A stretch of 42,129 nucleotides of DNA, taken from positions 1-42,129 of the forward strand of contig JAUWRG010000007.1 of the NCBI GenBank assembly GCA_030610655.1, given 5' to 3'. Under the pieces are notes generated by a model. It worked only from the letters and a program-made list of their open reading frames with translations, did no database searches and was not told the DNA's origin. Each line of letters opens with the position of its first letter. Position 1 is the first letter of the stretch. Of the stretch, positions 24,229 through 32,681 are shown piece after piece. The DNA is from Dehalococcoidia bacterium. GTDB taxonomy: Bacteria; Chloroflexota; Dehalococcoidia; E44-bin15. Both the position numbers and the translations under genes were made by a program.

Positions 24229-25471
24229 AGCCCGATTGAACCTCTTCATAAACGCTGAGAGTCTGCTTTGCCGCCAGTTCCCAGGAAAAGCACTTCTCCA
24301 CCCTCCTCCTTCCTTCACTGCCCATCCTGCGGCGCAAATGCTCATCCGCCTGCAGCAGTTTGATTGCCCTGGCAAGCGCAAAGGGGTCCCCCGGCGGCAC
24401 CAAAATTCCCGTCTCTCCATCTTTCACCACCTCAGGGAGCGCCCCTGAACGAGTGGCGATCACTGGAACCTCACAGGCCATTGCTTCGGCAGCAGGCAGA
24501 CCAAAACCTTCGTAGACAGACGCTGTGACCGCGATCTCTGCCCTTGAATACTCTCTCACCAACTCATCAGTGCTTACCCTACCGGTAAACTTGACCACAT
24601 CCCCAAGTCCATACTCTTTGACCAGCTTAGGGGCAAAGTTTTCGGGGATCACGTTGTCCACCACGGTTAGATTTATGTCAACATTGTCACTCTTGAGTAG
24701 CCGCAATGCCTGAAGCAGGTAGAGAATGCCTTTCTTCCGGTCTTCAGTTCTACCCACCACTATCAAGCTATTAGCCCTCTTTCCATGCCCATCGATGCCC
24801 CTAAACGCATCCGTGTCAACACCCACATAAACCATCCTCATCTTGCTCTCAGGGACCTTGAATACCCCACCCACCTCTTCTGCCGAGCTCCAGGAGTCCA
24901 CGATTACCCTATCCAACATTCTGGCCACAATGCCCTGCATCATTGGAGGGTAGAACAGACATTGCCTAATCGCCTCGAAAACGTGCCGGGCTTGGACAAT
25001 GTCTGCCTTCAAGTCAATGGGCAAGGGGTGGTGAATAGTGCCCACAACGGGAATGTTCAAGGCCTTTATGAGAAGAAGGCCGTAAGCCAGGCATTGATTA
25101 TCATGGACGACATCGAAGCGATGTCCAGGGAGGAGCTGGCGCACCCTCTGATAAGCCCTGAGGCTAAAGGTAAGCATCTCAGGGAACATGCCCATCTTCG
25201 TTGCCGCAAACTCAAAGAGATTAAAAGGACTGAAGATGCGATAGGGGTTCTCCAGTGGCAGCCAGCTTCTGCCCTCAATACTGCAATCGTACAGGTTCAA
25301 ACTCTCCAGCTTGTGCACCCTGATGCCTTCAGCGATCTCGGGGTACGGCGGCCCCACCATGACATCCACTTCGTGCCCCATCCTCTGAAACTCGCGGGTC
25401 AGGTAATACATATAAATGCCCTGGCCGCCACAATACATATTCCCTCGATAGCAGAGGAAGCATATTTTCAC
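24215..25471 (-). CDS. Glycosyltransferase family 4-like (GT-B fold)
   Basis: The ORF runs to 25549, but GTG 25471 behind AGGAGG gives VKICFLCYRGNMYCGGQG, matching the start of the paralog at 27414, and makes a 4-base GTGA overlap with the upstream methyltransferase. 418 aa. Seen: an N-terminal GGQGIYMYYL acceptor-side loop, DVVHDNQCLAYG, VVGRTEDRKKGILYLLQAL, and the donor-site EGFGLPAAEAMACEVPVIAT (EX7E). Transfers a sugar from a nucleotide-sugar, probably onto a cell-surface glycan or lipid. It is last in a seven-gene run. Confidence 0.9.
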   Translation of the reverse strand: MKICFLCYRGNMYCGGQGIYMYYLTREFQRMGHEVDVMVGPPYPEIAEGIRVHKLESLNLYDCSIEGRSWLPLENPYRIFSPFNLFEFAATKMGMFPEMLTFSLRAYQRVRQLLPGHRFDVVHDNQCLAYGLLLIKALNIPVVGTIHHPLPIDLKADIVQARHVFEAIRQCLFYPPMMQGIVARMLDRVIVDSWSSAEEVGGVFKVPESKMRMVYVGVDTDAFRGIDGHGKRANSLIVVGRTEDRKKGILYLLQALRLLKSDNVDINLTVVDNVIPENFAPKLVKEYGLGDVVKFTGRVSTDELVREYSRAEIAVTASVYEGFGLPAAEAMACEVPVIATRSGALPEVVKDGETGILVPPGDPFALARAIKLLQADEHLRRRMGSEGRRRVEKCFSWELAAKQTLSVYEEVQSGSNHT

Positions 25472-26193
25472 CTGAGGTCCTCCTGAATCTTCCTCGTATA
25501 GACGACTATGCTCTTGGGGAAGAAGAAATTTAAGATTCGTTCCATCCAAGGAACAAACTTGGATCTGGTGGTTATTGGCAGCTCAAGGAACTTACGGTAC
25601 AGCGCAGGAATCCTTGCCTGCTCATTCTTGAGCCCAAAGATGCAACGAAGAAGCCAATAGATAGAATGAAACGCATGCTCATAGCGGATGGCATAAACCG
25701 CCAGATTGTTCCTCCTTAGAGCAGCCGTTAACTCCTGGGCTGTAAAAATCCTGACATGGCCACCAGGATGGTGGTAGTAGTCCTCATCGAGTGCCCAGTA
25801 TACCGTTTCTGTAAGATAGGTAGGAACAGTGACCGCCAGCGCCCCACCTGGCTTCAATACCCTCACGAACTCCCTGACCCCTTGCTCTTCATCGTTGACA
25901 TGCTCCAGGACCTCAGAGCAGATAATCTTATCGAAGGAGGCGTCCTTGAATGGCAAATTCAAGGCATCACCAAAAAGCACATTCCAGTTACCATTGGCCT
26001 GCTGTTGGGAATCCATGTAGTGCAGTACATAGTGTGTCTTCCTCAAGCTCAAATCATCAAGGTCCATGGCACACACGATGCCACGATTGTTGCGGCGGCA
26101 TGCCTCAAAGCTATGCCTTCCCTCGCCACAGCCTGCGTCTAAGAATATATCGCCATCTTCTACCTTGAACATGCTGAAGTTAACCGTGAGCAC
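25468..26193 (-). CDS. Class I SAM-dependent methyltransferase
   Basis: 241 aa from GTG 26193. Motif I FLDAGCGEGRHSFEA, then MDLDDLSL, LPFKDASFDKIICSEVLEHV and VLKPGGALAVTVP. A C-terminal stretch rich in aromatic residues (IYWLLRCIFG) may touch membrane. It lies between two paralogous glycosyltransferases with no gap upstream and a 4-base overlap downstream, so it probably acts in the same surface-glycan pathway. The exact acceptor is unknown. Confidence 0.88.
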   Translation of the reverse strand: MLTVNFSMFKVEDGDIFLDAGCGEGRHSFEACRRNNRGIVCAMDLDDLSLRKTHYVLHYMDSQQQANGNWNVLFGDALNLPFKDASFDKIICSEVLEHVNDEEQGVREFVRVLKPGGALAVTVPTYLTETVYWALDEDYYHHPGGHVRIFTAQELTAALRRNNLAVYAIRYEHAFHSIYWLLRCIFGLKNEQARIPALYRKFLELPITTRSKFVPWMERILNFFFPKSIVVYTRKIQEDLR

Positions 26194-27414
26194 CTAGAGC
26201 ACCTCCTGATACACCTCAAGCGTCTTCCTTGCCGCCTCCCTCCAGTCAAATTGCCTTTTCACCCGCCGCCTCCCCTCCTCACCCATCGCCGTACGCAAAT
26301 GCTCATCGTTGAGCAAGCGTTTAATCGCACCCGCTAGGGCATACGAGTCCCGAGGAGGCACCAGAATGCCACCCTTGCCATCTTCTACAACCTCAGGAAG
26401 CGCCCCAGCAGTAGTAGAGACCACAGGAACGCCACAGGCCATCGCTTCAGCAGCCGGTAGACCGAACCCTTCATAAAGGGAGGGGACCACGGCAACCTCA
26501 GCCCTGGCATAATGCCTGACCAGATCCTCTAAACTCAATCTGCCGGTGAAAGAGACACTGCCATCAAGCCCGTACCTCTTTACCAAAGCCGGTGTATACT
26601 TATTTCCCGGGGCACCCTCGTCAACGATGGTGAGTTTTACATCCATCTCTTGTCTAAGCAATTGAACAGCTCGAAGCAAATAGACAACGCCCTTTTTCCG
26701 ATCCGCGCTATTAGCCACTACTATAAGACGACCACGCTCCTTCTCCTCGCCGTTAAACCCCTGAAACATCTCAGTATCGATGCCATTATAAACCACCCTT
26801 ATCTTTTCCCGCGGAACCTTAAAGGCACTCATGGTCTCCTTAGCGGCATCCTCTGAGACCGTGATTATCCGATCCATCCTTTTAGTAACTATGTGCTGCA
26901 TCACAAAGGGGTAGAAAAGTATCCTGTGTATCCTGTCTCCAACCCTCTCCATGTAGGCCAGATCGGTCTTTTTATCTATGGGTAGTGGGTGATGCACTGT
27001 AGCCACAATGGGGATACCAAAAGACTTCATAAATAACATGCCATATCCCAGGGTCTGATTGTCATGAATAATATCGAAGTGCTGATTGCGGAGGAGCTGC
27101 CGCAACTTGTCATAGGCCCTTAAGCTGAAAGAGAACATCTCGGTAAACATGCCAATTTGCGTCAACCCAAGTTCATAGAGGTTGAGGGGGGTGAAGACTT
27201 TGAACGGGTCTTGTTTGGGAAACCCGAACTCAAGGAAGTTCAGGTTTTCCACCCTATGTTCCGTGACACCGTCGGGAATATCTGGATAGGGGGGGCCGAC
27301 GATTACATGAACCTCATGCCCTAATCTTTGCAGTTCTCGGGCCAGGTAATAAAGGTAAACCCCCTGACCGCCACAGTACATATTGCCCCTATTACATAAG
27401 AGGCATATTCTCAC
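26194..27414 (-). CDS. Glycosyltransferase family 4-like (GT-B fold), paralog
   Basis: 406 aa from GTG 27414, which overlaps the NUDIX stop as GTGA. It has the same architecture as the 24215-25471 product, with matching segments GNMYCGGQGVYLYYL, GPPYPDIPDG, RKKGVVYLLRA and EGFGLPAAEAMACGVPVVST. The two proteins are clearly paralogs by tandem duplication around a methyltransferase gene. They probably act in sequence, or alternatively, on the same glycan. Confidence 0.9.
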   Translation of the reverse strand: MRICLLCNRGNMYCGGQGVYLYYLARELQRLGHEVHVIVGPPYPDIPDGVTEHRVENLNFLEFGFPKQDPFKVFTPLNLYELGLTQIGMFTEMFSFSLRAYDKLRQLLRNQHFDIIHDNQTLGYGMLFMKSFGIPIVATVHHPLPIDKKTDLAYMERVGDRIHRILFYPFVMQHIVTKRMDRIITVSEDAAKETMSAFKVPREKIRVVYNGIDTEMFQGFNGEEKERGRLIVVANSADRKKGVVYLLRAVQLLRQEMDVKLTIVDEGAPGNKYTPALVKRYGLDGSVSFTGRLSLEDLVRHYARAEVAVVPSLYEGFGLPAAEAMACGVPVVSTTAGALPEVVEDGKGGILVPPRDSYALAGAIKRLLNDEHLRTAMGEEGRRRVKRQFDWREAARKTLEVYQEVL

Positions 27415-27950
27415 TTCTTTACCTCTTCACAGCTGAAAGCAACGGTGAAGAGGCCGACGATGCTCTTTGCATCACAAACCTCGCCTGCTACGATAAGGCC
27501 TAGTATCTGCTCCCATGGGATGGATACCACCTCAATAATCTCATCCTCGTCGGGACGAGTGGACCCCCTTTGGAGATCGGTAGCCAAGAAGAGATGCAGA
27601 AACTCGGTTGAGTATCCCGGGCTACTATAGAACCCGCCAATCCTCTCCATCTTCCCGGCCATATATCCAGTCTCCTCTTCAAGCTCCCTGAGGGCACACT
27701 GCTGCGGCTCCTCACCAAGTTCAATTACACCGGCTGGGATCTCCAGAAGTACACCCTCTACTGGCTTACGAAACTGGCGCACCATAACTACATTATCCTC
27801 TGAATCTATAGCAACGATGGCTACGCAGTTGGGATGCTCCACCACCTCCCGCACCGTCTCCCGCCCGCTGGAAAGCACCACAGCATCTTGACGAAGATTC
27901 ACCAGGCGTCCTTCATATATCCGTTCACTCTTTAAAGTCTTCTCCTCCAT
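27411..27950 (-). CDS. NUDIX hydrolase, ADP-ribose pyrophosphatase type
   Basis: 179 aa. The Nudix box is GVIELGEEPQQCALRELEEE with the trailing TGY, matching GX5EX7REUXEEXGU. The N-terminal part (LKSERIYEGRLVNLRQD, VVEHPNCVAIVAI) and QFRKPVEGVLLEIPAG match the ADP-ribose pyrophosphatase/NudF subgroup, which hydrolyses ADP-ribose or ADP-sugars. The gene starts 6 nt after the GNAT gene stop and overlaps the glycosyltransferase start by 4 nt. A role in trimming nucleotide sugars for the neighbours is possible. Confidence 0.9.
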   Translation of the reverse strand: MEEKTLKSERIYEGRLVNLRQDAVVLSSGRETVREVVEHPNCVAIVAIDSEDNVVMVRQFRKPVEGVLLEIPAGVIELGEEPQQCALRELEEETGYMAGKMERIGGFYSSPGYSTEFLHLFLATDLQRGSTRPDEDEIIEVVSIPWEQILGLIVAGEVCDAKSIVGLFTVAFSCEEVKK

Positions 27951-27956
27951 CGAACT

Positions 27957-28415
27957 CTATTTCTCCAACGGATAAACCAAGGCCACCTCGTCACAGTCGG
28001 GAAACTTGGGGCACTTCAGGCATTCCCCCCAAATCTTGTGTGGCAGCTCTTTCTTATCCACCTGGCGAAAGCCGAAGCGCTCAAAGAAATCGGGCTTATA
28101 GGTCAGACAGAAAATAGTATTAATACCGAGCTTTCTCGCCTCGTCAACGCAAGACTCTATAATCACAGCGCCGACCCCCTGATCTTGCATCTCATCAACC
28201 ACAGCGAGCGCCCTTATCTCAGCCAAATCCGACCAGAATACATGAAGCGCAGCGCAACCAATGACATCCTCACCACTGCGGACGACATAGAAGTCCCTGA
28301 CGTTCTCATAGAGCTCGCTCAAGGCACGGGGCAGCATCTCCCCTTTAGCAGCGAAGTGATTCACCAGCTTTTGAATTTGGGCAATATCGGCTATGCGCGC
28401 CTTTTCAGCCTTCAC
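27957..28415 (-). CDS. GNAT acetyltransferase, short ArgA-like type
   Basis: 152 aa from GTG 28415, overlapping the nadK stop as GTGA. The acetyl-CoA loop is DEMQDQGVGAVIIESC; before it is LAEIRALAV, after it the FFERFGFRQVDKKELPHKIW signature of stand-alone N-acetylglutamate synthase-like proteins. Two Cys near the C-terminus (CLKCPKFPDC) are typical of this subgroup. It could make N-acetylglutamate for arginine synthesis. No other arg gene is near, so the assignment rests on the family signature. Confidence 0.82.
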   Translation of the reverse strand: MKAEKARIADIAQIQKLVNHFAAKGEMLPRALSELYENVRDFYVVRSGEDVIGCAALHVFWSDLAEIRALAVVDEMQDQGVGAVIIESCVDEARKLGINTIFCLTYKPDFFERFGFRQVDKKELPHKIWGECLKCPKFPDCDEVALVYPLEK

Positions 28416-29227
28416 TTCTGCACCAATCTATTCATTAAAGTGCTGTAGAAAAAGGTGGGTGGCTGAGCCCTCAAGAATCGAGCAACGTGAGGGCTGAGCC
28501 TCACTTTAACAGAGTCCCCATCTTCTAAGTCGAGGTTGACCTGGCCATCAATGCTGAGCATCGCCTGCTGGCTAGTGTGCACCCTCAGTTCTACCGCAGC
28601 CGTGGATGGAAGCACCAGGGCATTGGCAAAGGTGAGGTGGGGGGAAATGGCGTTTAAAATAATTTCCTTAGCTTGAGGATAGAGAATAGGGCCACCGGCG
28701 GCAAGAGAATAGCCCGTGCTACCCGTCGCGGTGGACACAATCACACCATCGGCCTTGTAAGTGGTCAAATGAGCACCATCTATATAGGTGTCTACATACA
28801 CCACTCGAGGTATAGCGCCACGCCCTATAAAGAGGTCGTTGAGGGCATGAAAGGGGCCCTTGCCATCAAGCTCTACCTCAAGCATAGCTCGTTCGTCAAT
28901 CCAACCCTCCCCTTTCAGGTAAATGGGGAGCTTCTCGCGAGCCTCCGTAGGCCCAAGCTCGGTCATAAAACCGAGCCTCCCAAGATTTACTCCGACGATG
29001 GGAACAGAACACCCGAGGGCAGCGCGAACCGCCCTTAAAATGGTGCCATCACCGCCAACACTAAGCAGCAAATCTGTCCCCTCCATCTGAGCCCTTGCCC
29101 TCTCCTCTTCCCAAGCAGAACAAAGCCAAACAGTAGCTTCAAGTGAGGGCAAAAAATCTGCTAGCTCCTCGGCGAGAGCCCCCGCAGCAGCGACCTTTGG
29201 ATGATAGAGGATGCCCACCTTCTTCAA
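28412..29227 (-). CDS. nadK: NAD kinase
   Basis: 271 aa from a TTG start (29227-29225) that overlaps the upstream TGA as TTGA. It phosphorylates NAD to NADP. Seen: GGDGTILRAVR (from residue 58), NLGRLGFMTEL, LNDLFIGRG, and TATGSTGYSLAAGGPI with the catalytic/NAD-binding loop, then SIDGQVNLDLEDGD. Full length. In the middle of the seven-gene minus operon. Confidence 0.95.
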   Translation of the reverse strand: MKKVGILYHPKVAAAGALAEELADFLPSLEATVWLCSAWEEERARAQMEGTDLLLSVGGDGTILRAVRAALGCSVPIVGVNLGRLGFMTELGPTEAREKLPIYLKGEGWIDERAMLEVELDGKGPFHALNDLFIGRGAIPRVVYVDTYIDGAHLTTYKADGVIVSTATGSTGYSLAAGGPILYPQAKEIILNAISPHLTFANALVLPSTAAVELRVHTSQQAMLSIDGQVNLDLEDGDSVKVRLSPHVARFLRAQPPTFFYSTLMNRLVQK

Positions 29228-30669
29228 TGGACTAGCTCTCTCCCGATTTCCTCGATGAACTTATTATACTGGATAAGTCTGCTTACCGCTTTAGCTGCGG
29301 CCTCTATAGTAGGGTAGACAGGCAGCCGTGCCTCCAGGCACCTTTGCTGGGCTTGAGCTACGGCAGCGAGCGCATCTGGGCGAGCGCCAGGGTAGAGAAC
29401 CACGACTACCGGCTTGGTCATGGTTTTCACCGTCTCAATCAGAATATCCATAGTCTGTTCCAGTTGCTCGGCCAGCGAAGAAAGACCAACGCCACCGTAA
29501 ACATCCACCCCAATATGGATGAGGATAAAGTCGACCTGGGGGTCAGCACCGACCATCCTTAGACCCTCCTGGTAAAACTGGGAGGCACCGGCAAGCCCCA
29601 GAGCGGTCTCCACAGGATTTCTTACACTGGCCCCGGCCTCAGGGAGGACCTTCTCCAATTGACTCCTGGTCTCCTCGGTGAAGGAAGGAACGGCTAGGCC
29701 AACCTTCTCGCAACTATCAGTGCCGATAACCCCGAAACCACCACCACGGCACACAATACCCACCCTGGGCCCCCTGGGGCACGGGAAGTGCATCAGGGCA
29801 AGCACCACATCGATAATCTCCTCCAGGCTTTCCACCGATATTGCCCCTGTTTGCCTGAAAAAGGCCTCCCATACCCACTGGCTGCCGGCTAGGGCTGCGG
29901 TGTGAGATGCCGCTGCTGCCGCGCCCCCCTCAGTTACCCCAGCCTTCAATATCACTACCGGCTTCCGCTTCATGCATTTCTTGACTACTTCAAAGAATGC
30001 CCTCCCATCTCTAACCCCCTCGATGTAGCAGGCGATAACCTCAGTTTCCTCATCGTCAGCTAGGTAGTCAAGGAAGTCGGTGCCATCCAGGTCGCAGCCA
30101 TTACCATAGCTAATCACCTTGCTAAAACGAATGCCCCGTTCATTGGCCAGGTTAACAAGGCGAACAGCGCCGGCCCCACTTTGAGTGACGAAAGCAACAC
30201 TACCCGCCTCCTTGGAGAAGGTAGGAAAGAAGGTCAGGCCCTCTTTAGGGTAATAAATCCCCATGCAATTTGGACCGATAACGCGTATCCCACCCTCGCG
30301 AGCGATACTGCTGAGCTCTTCCTCTAGCCTTCTCCCCTCCTCCTTGCCTGTTTCGCTGAAGCCTGCGGTGAAAACATGAACCGCCTTCACCCCTTTAGCA
30401 GCGCAGTCGGCCATGATTTGAGGGGTGAGCCGCGCCGGGATGTTGAAAATAACGTAGTCCACAGGCTCTGGAATATCCCCGACACTGGGATAGACCTTGA
30501 GCCCCATGACCTCCGATGCCCGAGGATTAACTGGGTAAATCCGACCTTGGTAGCCAAAACTCAATAGCCTGGGTAACCACCCCATGCAGTTTTCCCTGAA
30601 CTCATTGGCGGAGACCCCCACCACCGCTATAGAGCTGGGATGAAAGATGCCATCTAACGTGGCAAACAA
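29224..30669 (-). CDS. ADP-forming acyl-CoA synthetase, alpha-type subunit (CoA-binding and ligase-CoA domains)
   Basis: 481 aa from TTG 30669. An N-terminal CoA-binding Rossmann domain (IFHPSSIAVVGVSAN, RIYPVNPRASEVMGLKVYPS) is followed by two succinyl-CoA-ligase-like domains (VRVIGPNCMGIYYP-type segment, VAFVTQSGAGAVRL, ISYGNGCDLDGTDFLDYLADD). SHTAALAG carries the phospho-His of the family. The ATP-grasp beta domain is absent, so a separate beta subunit is needed and is not in the window. Such enzymes make ATP from acyl-CoA plus ADP and phosphate in anaerobes. First gene of the minus-strand run. Confidence 0.88.
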   Translation of the reverse strand: MFATLDGIFHPSSIAVVGVSANEFRENCMGWLPRLLSFGYQGRIYPVNPRASEVMGLKVYPSVGDIPEPVDYVIFNIPARLTPQIMADCAAKGVKAVHVFTAGFSETGKEEGRRLEEELSSIAREGGIRVIGPNCMGIYYPKEGLTFFPTFSKEAGSVAFVTQSGAGAVRLVNLANERGIRFSKVISYGNGCDLDGTDFLDYLADDEETEVIACYIEGVRDGRAFFEVVKKCMKRKPVVILKAGVTEGGAAAAASHTAALAGSQWVWEAFFRQTGAISVESLEEIIDVVLALMHFPCPRGPRVGIVCRGGGFGVIGTDSCEKVGLAVPSFTEETRSQLEKVLPEAGASVRNPVETALGLAGASQFYQEGLRMVGADPQVDFILIHIGVDVYGGVGLSSLAEQLEQTMDILIETVKTMTKPVVVVLYPGARPDALAAVAQAQQRCLEARLPVYPTIEAAAKAVSRLIQYNKFIEEIGRELVH

Positions 30670-30751
30670 CGCTTTTATCTAAACCTAACCAAATCGACGA
30701 AATCTCTACAGTGATTTGCATTGCCAAGTCTATCACCGTAGATAAGCGCTG

Positions 30752-31359
30752 TCAAGGAAACATGCTAACAGCTGTCTCCGCAACCCTCAGGAGTACCCAG
30801 GGGTAAATCCCGAGCACCAAGACGCCGAGGCAGGCGAAGGAGAGAGCACCTCGGAGTGCCCCCGAGGAGGGCACCCGCTCCTCCGATAACGGAGCGCCCA
30901 GATACATCACGCGCACTACTAGGAGATAGTAATATGCGGAAATCACGGCAATGATCACCAGCCAGAGTAGCCCAAAGTCAATGCCGGCGCTGAAGATGTA
31001 GACCTTGGCCATGAACCCTGCGGTGAGCGGGATGACGGTAAGGGAGATGAGGCAAAGTGCCACGGCAAGGGCAAGTAACGGAGCCCGCCGCGCCATTCCA
31101 GAGTAGTCGGCGATCTGGTCGCTATCGATCTTATTGGAGATGGCGATAAATGCCCCCAGATTGGTGAGGGCGTAGCACACTAGGAAGAAGACTAAATCGC
31201 TGCTCCCCGTGTTGGTAACCAGGCACAATGAGCCCCGCAATGCTCACCACCCCCAGGAGCCACTTTCGCCCAATGAACAGGTCGAGGAGGATCACCACCA
31301 GAGCCAGGGCCAATAGGCTTACTTCAGGTGCTAATAGATAAAAGTCTAATGCTCGCTCC
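30752..31359 (-). pseudogene. nuoN: nuoN remnant with internal deletion and frameshift
   Basis: Two ORF-track pieces are parts of one decayed gene. The 5' piece (about 31359-31240) reads DFYLLAPEVSLLALALVVILLDLFIG..., the N-terminal membrane segment of NADH-quinone oxidoreductase subunit N. In another frame the 3' piece (to 30752) reads SSDLVFFLVCYALTNLGAFIAI..., AGFMAKVYIFSAG and further membrane helices, matching the C-terminal third. About 280 residues between are missing and the frame changes near 31225. A start codon is not evident. It cannot form a working proton-pumping subunit. It adjoins a NUDIX gene, not other nuo genes. Confidence 0.72.
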
Positions 31360-31770
31360 TTAAACCACCTCTGCTATCTCCATCAACCTTCGGGTGTCCT
31401 CATGGAGCTCCCCCCAAATCCTGGGGATGTCTCCTTTAGGCACCCAGATACCTTCGCCGACATCGCTGTCAAGGCGAATCTCTCCACCCACCAGTTTCGC
31501 CAAAAAGTCGATATAAATGACATGAAGCGTCGTTTTGCCCTCAGCTTTGACGATCCGCTCGAAGGGTATGAGCGGGGTGGTGAGGCTTATCTCAAGATTG
31601 GTTTCCTCCATAACCTCCCTTTCAATCCCATCCCTGATGCTCTCCCCCAGCTCCAACTTCCCCCCGGGACATATCCACTTCCCCTGCCAGAATCCCTCTC
31701 TTTCAGGCACATGCTTTACCAGTAGGATTCTCCCTTCATCGTCCTCAATCACCGCCCCCACAGCAACCAT
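31360..31770 (-). CDS. NUDIX hydrolase (MutT/ADP-ribose-type)
   Basis: The ORF begins at 31782, but GGAGG lies 5 nt before the ATG at 31770, so I use that start (136 aa). The Nudix box is GGKLELGESIRDGIEREVME with ETNLEI following. The N-terminal VAVGAVIEDDEGRILLVKH is a typical MutT-like beta strand region. Substrate may be an oxidised nucleotide or a nucleotide sugar. Its 3' end abuts the nuoN remnant. It is read away from the PHP gene across a 270-bp gap with no clear promoter I can defend. Confidence 0.88.
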   Translation of the reverse strand: MVAVGAVIEDDEGRILLVKHVPEREGFWQGKWICPGGKLELGESIRDGIEREVMEETNLEISLTTPLIPFERIVKAEGKTTLHVIYIDFLAKLVGGEIRLDSDVGEGIWVPKGDIPRIWGELHEDTRRLMEIAEVV

Positions 31771-32042
31771 TATTTCCTCCATAAAAAGTCACCACCTCTC
31801 TAATCAAACCTAAACACGAATCAACACCCCATCCTCTTGATATGCCTTGTATTGAGCTTGCTTCCATTATAATCGATTATTGCAGAAAGTGAATCTATCT
31901 CATAAATGAGGGCATCTGCTTGAAGTAGCCATTGTGTCCATCACAGTTGCCCGCTCAAGCGAATCTATGATAACATATGCCTAGCTAGACAGAAAGGGCT
32001 ATGCGCCTACCTTTTTGGGATGGCTATCGTTAAGAACATCAA

Positions 32043-32681
32043 ATGCTCATTGACCTTCATACGCATACCACACCTGAGTCCGAGGATAGTTATCTGACCC
32101 CTGATGAACTCATCGTTAATGCCAAAAACACCGGCCTCGATGCCATCTGTTTCACCGAGCATGACAGGTTTTGGGATGATGAGGACATTGCAAAGCTGTG
32201 CAAGAGGCACAACTTCCTCATTTTCCCCGGTGTCGAAATAACCACTGAAGAGGCACACCTTCTGGTCTTTGGACTCAAAAAGTATGTCTTTGGCATGCAC
32301 TGTGCCGCGTTTGTGAGGCGGTTGGTCGATGAGGCTGGTGGCGTCATCATCGTCGCTCATCCCTATCACCGCGGCTCCCGTGAGGATCTCGGAGGCGAGC
32401 TATACTATGCTGCACTCACTCGCGCATGTGAAAGCCCCGTTTTTAAACTGGCAGATGCTATCGAGGTATTCAATGGCAGAGGTTCGGAGAATGAAAATGC
32501 TTTCTCAAAGGAAATCTCTGAGAGATTAAACATACCGGGCATCGCCGCTAGCGATGCCCACGAGGTCAAAGACATCGGTCGCTGTGCCACCCTCTTCGAA
32601 AGAAGAGTCACCAACCTTCGGGAGTTGATCACCGAGCTAAAGGAGGGAAGGTTCAGGGTGGCAAACCTTGACAAGGCTTAA
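32043..32681 (+). CDS. PHP-domain metal-dependent phosphoesterase
   Basis: 212 aa. The four PHP motifs are present: DLHTHTTPESEDS, CFTEHDRF, PGVEITTEEAHLLVFG, and VIIVAHPYHR plus IAASDAHEV. These bind a trinuclear metal centre. Stand-alone PHP proteins hydrolyse phosphoesters such as nucleotides or histidinol phosphate; this one is close to the general PHP/YciV-like group. Its TAA overlaps the convergent holA stop (shared TTAA). Confidence 0.88.
   Translation: MLIDLHTHTTPESEDSYLTPDELIVNAKNTGLDAICFTEHDRFWDDEDIAKLCKRHNFLIFPGVEITTEEAHLLVFGLKKYVFGMHCAAFVRRLVDEAGGVIIVAHPYHRGSREDLGGELYYAALTRACESPVFKLADAIEVFNGRGSENENAFSKEISERLNIPGIAASDAHEVKDIGRCATLFERRVTNLRELITELKEGRFRVANLDKA

Noticed and set aside
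24785-25486. 233-aa plus-strand ORF
   Set aside because: It is the antisense shadow of the glycosyltransferase gene, which has clear GT4 motifs.
30752-31313. Two separate small membrane-protein genes
   Set aside because: The two ORFs match the N-terminal and C-terminal parts of the same protein, NuoN, in different frames, so they are one decayed gene.
31838-31873. Promoter upstream of the PHP gene (TATAAT at 31868)
   Set aside because: No -35 box at proper spacing and it lies about 170 nt from the gene start.
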